Assembly (NCBI GenBank): GCA_001910725.1 | Contig: MJGA01000014.1 | Span: 620,001-684,000 of the forward strand | Length of the DNA stretch: 64,000 bases | DNA from: Phanerodontia chrysosporium | Lineage: Eukaryota > Basidiomycota > Agaricomycetes > Polyporales > Phanerochaetaceae | Reading direction: 5' to 3' | In this document: positions 57,942 to 64,000 of the stretch, piece by piece | How the letters are laid out: each line of letters starts with the position of its first letter | How positions within the stretch are numbered: position 1 is the first letter of the stretch | The notes under the pieces: generated by a model | What the model was told of the DNA's origin: nothing | The model's database searches: none | What the model saw: the letters and a program-made list of their open reading frames with translations, nothing else | Translations under genes and position numbers: made by a program

Positions 57942-59505
57942 CTAGTTCTCGCCGCGGCCGAGCTTGTCGAGAGCGCGCACGCCCTGCTCGAACCACTCCT
58001 CCCTGCTGACCCAGAACTCCTCGCGGTTCTTCATGATGTCCGCAAGCACGGCACCACCGAGGAAGACCATGTGTTTCCGGCGCGGCGGGTCCTCGATGCG
58101 GATCTTGAATTTCTGCGGGAGAGACGTAGTGAGTGCGAGGTCAGTGATGATGGGGTCAGGAGGGACGTACGTTCAGCCGCGACGGGTCGCCGTTGAGCAC
58201 GCGCGTGAGGTAGAGCTGCTTCATCTCCTTCTCGAGGCGACTTGGCAGTCCGGGGTACATGGACGAGCCGCCAGACAGAACGATGTGCTTGTACAGCTCG
58301 CTGCGGACGTCGACGGCTGCGTTTTGGATGGTCTGGAAGAGCATTTCTGGATGGCAGCGATGAGTGTCACCTCACCAGTCCGCAGCAGGACGGTTACGTA
58401 CCGGCGACACCCGGCTGCTCGACGTCTACGAGATGTGGCTGGAACATGCACTCAGGAGCTTCAAAGCGCTCGGAGCCAATCTTGATTGTCCGGCCATCAG
58501 GAAGCTGGAAGAGGCACTTCAGCGAGGTATTTGGCGTCGGAGAGAACATGACGTACAGTGTAGGTCTCTACGAGTACTGTGGTCTCTTCTGCAAGCCGAG
58601 TGTCGAGGTCCAAGTCATAACTGATGGAGATTTAGCCATGCATAGTGTTCAAAGCATACGATACGCACCTGACGTAGCAAAGCTTCTCCTTGATCTCTCG
58701 CACTGTCTCGAAGTCAGCCGTCCGGTTGAACGCGTAGCCGCGCATAAGCAGGAGCTTGATGAGGTAGCGAGTGACATCTCGGCCAGCAATATCGAGTCGC
58801 CGCGTAAGGTGCGGGAGCGCGAAGCCGTCGTACACAGGCACGATGTGTGTCACACCATCTCCAGAGTCGACCACCACGCCGGTCGTCAGACCTACGGGCG
58901 CCGCGCAAGCTGGTCAGTGGGGAAGGTACAGAGAGCGGCGATAGCACGCACCCTGCGCATAGAGAGTCAAGACGGCCTGGATCGCAACGTACACGCCCTG
59001 GAAGCCATACTCCTCGAACATGACCTGACACATCCGCTGCCTGTTCGCTTTGGGGTTCATCGGAGGCTCGGTGAGCAGCACCTTGCGTCCCCTGGGGTCG
59101 ATCTTGAGCTTCTCGTCAAAGGTGTAGTCCCAGAGGTGCTTCATGTCTTCCCAGTTGCGCACGATACCATGCTCCATGGGCTGGGTCACTTGCAGATAGT
59201 TACGGTTCTCCGCAGCCTCGTCGCCGACCATGATGTCCTTGATGACGGACGAGCCTACGCGCTCCTCTGCACGCAGGATGGGCCGTCCAACAATCGAGGG
59301 GAAGACTGTGCATGTCCTATTGAGTTACATATGTTCGGTAAAGTGCCCAGATTCATGTGTACCATGCTCGGGGAAATTGGTGCCTGCGTAGCCTACTTTG
59401 ACGAACTACGCAGAGGGCATATGAGAATGTAACTGGGCCACAGAGTATCCTTTAATCACTCACACCTGTACCGTTGTCGACGACGAGGGGAACTGAGGGA
59501 TCCAT
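57942..59505 (-). CDS. ARP2: Actin-related protein 2 (Arp2/3 complex subunit)
   Basis: Start [25 protein letters not shown] with an intron near the Gly-rich phosphate loop, then [40 protein letters not shown] and [36 protein letters not shown] leads to [20 protein letters not shown], the second nucleotide-binding strand, and [20 protein letters not shown] the third. The IMVGDEA and MEHGIVRNW wording is specific to Arp2, not actin. The end is [20 protein letters not shown] ... [11 protein letters not shown]. With Arp3 and the ArpC subunits it nucleates branched actin at hyphal tips and endocytic patches. About 390 residues in several exons, the usual length. Confidence 0.93.
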
Positions 59506-60224
59506 GGTTAATGGGTGAGGTAGATGATGCACTGGCAGCGCCGCGTTACGACAGAAATCGATACGGGCGCCCGACAAGTCCCGTTTAGGACATAACAACC
59601 GGAATTTCCACCTAGGCGCCTTCCCGACGCCACGAAGCCGGCGTCTGCGCTTGAAGAGAATCAAGCCTCCCATGGAAGGGAGAAATCGAAGGCGTCCCGG
59701 TCTAGATGTAGTTTTGTGCCATGGACTTTACCGGGAACTGTAGAGAATAATTGAAACTAAACTGACGTTTATAGAGCCGCAGTAAGATATGCATTCGACA
59801 CGAGTTCAAGACTGAGGCCTGAGGCCTGAGGACTCGCAATCGGGGCAACTCAGTCGGTGAAGAGATCATGTTTGTCTATCCGTCGAGCGATGAAGACACA
59901 AATCTAGAGATATTATCGTACAAATATATGCGTAAGAATCGAGGAAGTGGCCAAGAAACAACCGTAGACGCGACACTTGTTTACACGGTAGGTGAGAAGC
60001 TTTGAGAGCAATCATCTCCACTTTCCACCAAAACGAGGCAAATCGAAGTATGGATGATGCATTACAATACAATTAACAAAAATATGCAGCAATCGAGGTA
60101 CAGCATCGCAAATACAACGTCATAAGCAGTACATCTACAATAGTTCCACATTACAACATCGAGGCCTTCCAAGGGGGAAAATACAGTACGAAAAGCAGGA
60201 AGGAGTTAACGTAGGGGAGCAAAT
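59506..60224. other. Intergenic, tandem (minus/minus)
   Basis: ARP2 promoter and 3' side of POLD4. Contains a short tandem CTGAGGC tract (about 59813-59831). AT-rich from 59.85 to 60.2 kb. No gene. Confidence 0.5.
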
Positions 60225-61318
60225 TTACACCTCGCCGAAGAATACGCAGTCTTTGACTTCTGCTCGTTCGGTGCCATCCTCATTGGTCAAAAGTTGTTTG
60301 ATCTGCACACGTGGTGAGCAGCATAATGACGTCAGTAGAAGAACGAATTCCGGGTGTAGGACACTCACGACTTCAGGGGGATTCAGGCCGAGGGCTTGAG
60401 CTCGTTCCCAACGTTGGAGCCGGGTAACACCAATGCAAGGGCCGTACTGGTAAGAGCTACGGTGTGGCTTCAGTGACTGTATGCGCATTGAAGTGTTCGA
60501 CAATACATACACGTCAAAGAAGCGGAGGATGTGATCTTCCATCGAGTGGTTCTCCGCATGAACTGAAGATTAATCAGTACGAAGCTCGAGATGACCAGAG
60601 TTACGACACTCACTTGGCTTGACGTTCCCCTGCTGGCTGCGAACATAGCTGAAGTGTTCTCGCATCTTGACAACGTCCACATGTTTGGCGACAGAGGCTT
60701 CGTCGTTGCCCTTGGCCGTGATCTTGATCTTCTGGCTCGCGGTCGCCCAGTCCGCCTCCTTGTTGCTCTCAGAGTTCTCTACGCCTTCGCGAGAGCGGAA
60801 GATAGACTTGGCAAGGGACTTCTTTCCCTTGGCCTGTTTCCCCTTCCCTTTCTTCGCTGGGGGACCCTCGTCCTCGTCCTCGGCGGCAGCCTCAATAGAG
60901 GCAGCCGCAGACTTCGCTGTGCGCGCCGACACCCGACGCTTCTTCTTGGGCTGCGCCTGCTCCTCATCCTCCTCTACTTCGTCCTCCTGTACAAGTGCCT
61001 TTCCCCTCTTTGTAGACGGGGCCGTGCGCCTGCTCCTCCTGGATGTCGAAGCGCGCTCTGGCTCGTCGTCGGAGAGCAGCTCCACCTCATCGTCTTTGTC
61101 GGGGGTCGATGCGGACTCGATGTCCTCAACTTCCGGAGTATCTGGAATGTCGATTATGCCGTCCCCATCTGAGGGGCCAGTGGTTGGTGGCGGAGCGGGG
61201 TCGCAGGGGCAGACGGCTGGGGGCGTTTCCTCTTTGCTTCCGTTACGGTTGGCCGTTTGGCCGGGAATGATAACGAGGTCTGTTTAAGAGTCTTTGGCTC
61301 GGACGCCTGGCGTGTCAT
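60225..61318 (-). CDS. POLD4: DNA polymerase delta subunit 4 (Cdm1/POLD4), one frameshift
   Basis: Start MTRQASEPKTLKQTSLSFPA: the QTSLSF stretch is a PCNA-interacting (PIP-like) box right at the N-terminus, as in Cdm1/POLD4. A long acidic/basic, Lys- and Glu-rich middle part (EDEVEEDEEQAQPKKKRRVS) is followed by the conserved C-terminal domain IHAENHSMEDHILRFFDV, SYQYGPCIGVTRLQRWERAQ, ALGLNPPE and KQLLTNEDGTERAEV. The WERAQALGLNPP signature is diagnostic. One base is missing in the G-run 61173-61176 (minus-strand C-run) between the PIP-containing exon and DGDGIIDIPDTPEVEDI; five bases would join the frames. The subunit stabilises polymerase delta and tunes its lesion response. The linker here is much longer than in the human protein. 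Confidence 0.82.
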
Positions 61319-61451
61319 TGGTGATAATAGTGGGATGTTCTGGAAGTGGGTGTTCTATAGCAAGTGGTGATGTAGGAGCTAGAGGCACCTGCAGAGTCGT
61401 ACGGCTTGCCTTGGGATCATACATGGATTTTGCAGGAGTATCTATTGGAGT
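61319..61451. other. Short spacer between POLD4 and tRNA-Gly
   Basis: Promoter side of POLD4. Nothing else is recognised. Confidence 0.4.
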
Positions 61452-61522
61452 GCATTAATGGGGTAGTGGTAACCTGGGTCGTTGCCATCGACCCGCCGGG
61501 GGTTCGATTCCCCCTTAATGCA
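61452..61522 (+). tRNA. tRNA-Gly (anticodon GCC)
   Basis: A 71 nt cloverleaf: acceptor GCATTAA pairs with TTAATGC with discriminator A, D-arm with GGGGTAGTGGTAACC (A box), anticodon stem GGTCG/CGACC around loop TTGCCAT, and T-arm GGGGG-TTCGATT-CCCCC (B box). No intron. It is nuclear-type and lacks an encoded CCA. Confidence 0.96.
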
Positions 61523-61534
61523 ATAGTAATTTGA

Positions 61535-61540
61535 TTTTTT
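61535..61540 (+). terminator. RNA polymerase III terminator (T6)
   Basis: First run of six T, 13 nt after the tRNA end. Confidence 0.75.
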
Positions 61541-61755
61541 GCTTTGCTCTTTTTATATCTACTTTCTCCCCCTACACACTTCTCTTCGCCGTCTTGAATA
61601 AGACCCCGCAGCTGAAGACTAGAACCTGCTGCAAGGAATGGTGTCGAACGTCTTCCATTAGTGAGCACCATGTTGGGAAATTGATTCCGCCGGCAGTCTG
61701 ACGCCACATAGCGCCGCGGAACGCGGTCTCCGCAGAGCCTCGACATCTTCCACCA

Positions 61756-64000
61756 ATGCCCACGCCGGATTACTCCCCTGTCCCGCAGGGCGAAGATGGC
61801 GAGCGCAACGCTCACAATGCAGGAAAGTATCCTCCAGAAGCCATCAAGCCAGTAGCATACTATGGGGAAGGGGAGTTCGACCCACCAAGCTCGGACGACG
61901 AAGGCGAGATGCTGCTTGAGAAGAGCATCTCTCGCAAGGCTCCAGGAGATGCAGAGGAGAGAGGAGAGGCGATTGATGACGACGGTGAATTGGTAGTAGG
62001 CGGGAAGGTGCGCTACGCGTCGCTCTGTCGCCGAGAGCAGTATGAACATCCCTGGCGCATGTAGAAACACCACCGGCCTGCATCCCTGCGTTGGCTCGTC
62101 ATATGTCTGACGGCTCTGGTGACTACTGCTGCACTCATTGGAGTATTTGCTGCATTCTCCTACAGAGGAACCTCCTTTCAAATCCATGGAACGCAGCACA
62201 TCACCATGGAGCACATCTTCAACGGAACGTTCAACGCACACACTGGGTTCGTGCGCTGGGTTCCGGAGGGTACGTGCTCAGGAAGCGAAGTCACATTACC
62301 AGACTGATAAATGTTTGTAGCTGGGGACGGTGTCTTTGCAACGAGTCAGAACGACGAGATCTCCCTTGTGGACCTCAAGACGCAAAGGATCACCACTCTT
62401 GTGAAGATGAGCGACGTGAAGGACGTGAGTCGCACATGTCATACGACGAAGAGCCATGTCTAATCAGTATGTAGGCACAAGGGACCCCTCTGTCTTGGTC
62501 GAGCTGGGAGCTATCGTCGGATATGAAGTACATGCTCATCAAGTCGGACTACCTCAAAGTGCGTCTCCGGTTCACAGTCTTTTCAGCTTCGTCTCATGTA
62601 TCGCTAGCAATGGCGGCACTCGAGTCTGGGCAATTACTACATCCACGACCTGACGACTCACACTACGCACCCGCTCATCACTCCCACACACCCCCCTCTG
62701 ACCGCATTTGCCAAGTGGTCCCCAACGGGTCAAGCGATAGCATATGTCACGCAGAACGACCTTTATATCCTCCAGCACCCTTCATCTGGAACTCCGATAC
62801 AGATAACGTCGTCAGGGAATGCTTCGCTCTTTCATGGTGTACCCGATTGGGTGTACGAGGAAGAAGTCTTCTCGGCCGACTTCGCGCTCTGGTGGTCTCC
62901 CGACTCCGCTAAACTTGCATATCTGCGCTTTGATGAGACTGCTGTGGACGAATACACTTTCCCGGTGTACAATCCTACTGAAAACTCGTCAGCGGTCGTG
63001 CCGTACCCAGGTCATGTTACCATGAAGTACCCAAAGCCGGGTTACAACAACCCACTCGTGTCGATCCACGTCTTTGAGCTCGACAGGTATGAAGATATGA
63101 GGACCGCCGGCGATGCAGAGGCAGTCGCTGTTGCCCAGGCGAGTCTCGAGCTGACGTGGGATAATCGGCTTCCACCCGAAAGCCGCGTCGTCCAGGACGT
63201 CACTTGGGTCAGCAATTCGACGCTACTCGTGGAGGAGCTTGATCGCGCTGCCGTGAATGGCAGCATCGTGCTCTTCAATCTGGAAGAAGGCGGCAGTGGG
63301 CATGGGCAGGTTGTCAGGACGCTCGGACAGGGCGGCGAGGAAGGAGACGACGGGTGGATTGAACCTGTGAGTGATATCCAGTCACACTGAGAACCACGCT
63401 CATTTCCTCAGATCCATGCAATTCATCCCCTCCATCCAAGCATGTCGGCGGAAGGCACTCCTGGGTATCTCGACATCGTCCCCAACAAAGGTTACAACCA
63501 TATCGCGCTCTTCAATCCTCCAACGTCGAAGACTCCCTTGTTCCTTACGTCTGGCGAATGGGAAGTTACAGACATTCTTGCTGTCGATTCTAGCAAAGGG
63601 CTTGCGTACGCATTTCCTCACTCTATGTGGCCGCCACTCATAACAAGTGTGATAGATACTTCCTTGCTGCTAACCCGTCATCGCTGGAACGACACGTTTA
63701 CTCAGTAACTATACCGAAAGCGAACACTTCCTCTATCGCAGAGCCGACTGCAATGACAAACCGCGCGATGCCTGGCTACTACTCAGCAAGCTTCTCTCCG
63801 CGGGCTGGGTTCTACCTGTTGACGTATAGCGGCCCCAACGTCCCGTGGCAAAGGATCATTCAAGCAAACAATGCTTGTAAGCCTTAAATTCGTATGCGAC
63901 GAGGTGTTATTGACAGGCCCTCCGATAGCGTTTGACTATCTGTTCATGGACAACAGTGCCCTCAACGCGACGCTTCTTCAGTACGAGCTACCTGTTGTCA
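61756..64000 (+). CDS. Type II membrane dipeptidyl aminopeptidase (DPP IV/Dap2/Ste13 family), 3' truncated
   Basis: Start MPTPDYSPVPQGEDGERNAH. A cytosolic, acidic N-terminus with KYPPEAIKPVAYYGEGEFDP precedes one membrane span (WLVICLTALVTTAALIGVFA). The lumenal beta-propeller follows: TSFQIHGTQHITMEHIFNGT, GVFATSQNDEISLVDL, SSDMKYMLIKSDYLK joined by an intron to QWRHSSLGNYYIHDLTT, FAKWSPTGQAIAYVTQND, GVPDWVYEEEVFSADFALWW and AYLRFDETAVDEYTFPVY. The EEE of VYEEEVF fits the Glu pair that binds the substrate N-terminus in DPP IV. The catalytic Ser/Asp/His domain lies beyond 64000. It removes X-Pro or X-Ala dipeptides in vacuole or Golgi membranes. One base may be missing near 63621-63625 (AYAFPHS to YVAATHNKCDRYF). 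Confidence 0.85.

Overview
This is a 64 kb stretch of a filamentous basidiomycete nuclear genome, almost certainly an Agaricomycete (a polypore-type mushroom is my guess). The evidence is eukaryotic gene structure with many 46-70 nt GT-AG introns, GC-rich exons, farnesylated a-factor-like mating pheromone precursors ending in CaaX, a DUF7330-type protein, a Rom2-type RhoGEF, an Arp2 gene and a nuclear tRNA-Gly. No viral, plasmid or bacterial gene is visible.

Layout. 1-572: 3' end of a carnitine acyltransferase. 1.0-6.0 kb: a pheromone part of a B-type mating locus, with two intact pheromone precursor genes (2285, 5053), a third broken one (5754-5929), an outer-spore-wall/EI24-like membrane protein between the first two, and a 1,018 bp inverted-repeat transposon whose right end lies about 75 bp before the first pheromone TATA box. 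No pheromone receptor lies in the window. 6.3-9.9 kb: a DnaJ-X co-chaperone and a Ser/Pro-rich protein, both minus. 9.9-12.6 kb: gene-poor. 12.6-17.3 kb: DEP-DH-PH-CNH RhoGEF. 17.8-21.3 kb: M20 amidohydrolase and DUF7330 protein. 23-26.5 kb: UBL-WLM protease and an FAD phenol-hydroxylase-like enzyme. 26.5-29.3 kb: gene-poor and repeat-bearing. 29.3-33.5 kb: pyridoxal kinase and a Ser-rich single-pass membrane protein. 34.4-38.6 kb: membrane hybrid histidine kinase. 39.3-44.8 kb: three-START membrane protein. 46.2-53 kb: a LisH/Flo8-like regulator and an ADIP coiled-coil protein, convergent. 54.7-64 kb: a zinc-finger-like protein, Rim2 carrier, Arp2, DNA polymerase delta subunit 4, tRNA-Gly and the start of a membrane dipeptidyl aminopeptidase.

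Two themes stand out. First, the pheromone cluster and the fresh CACTA-like non-autonomous element in the promoter region of one pheromone gene. Second, about 17 otherwise well-conserved reading frames are broken by one missing base, nearly always in a G or C run and never by an extra base. That one-directional pattern argues for systematic homopolymer under-calling in the assembly, so most broken genes here (including the third pheromone) may be intact in the organism.
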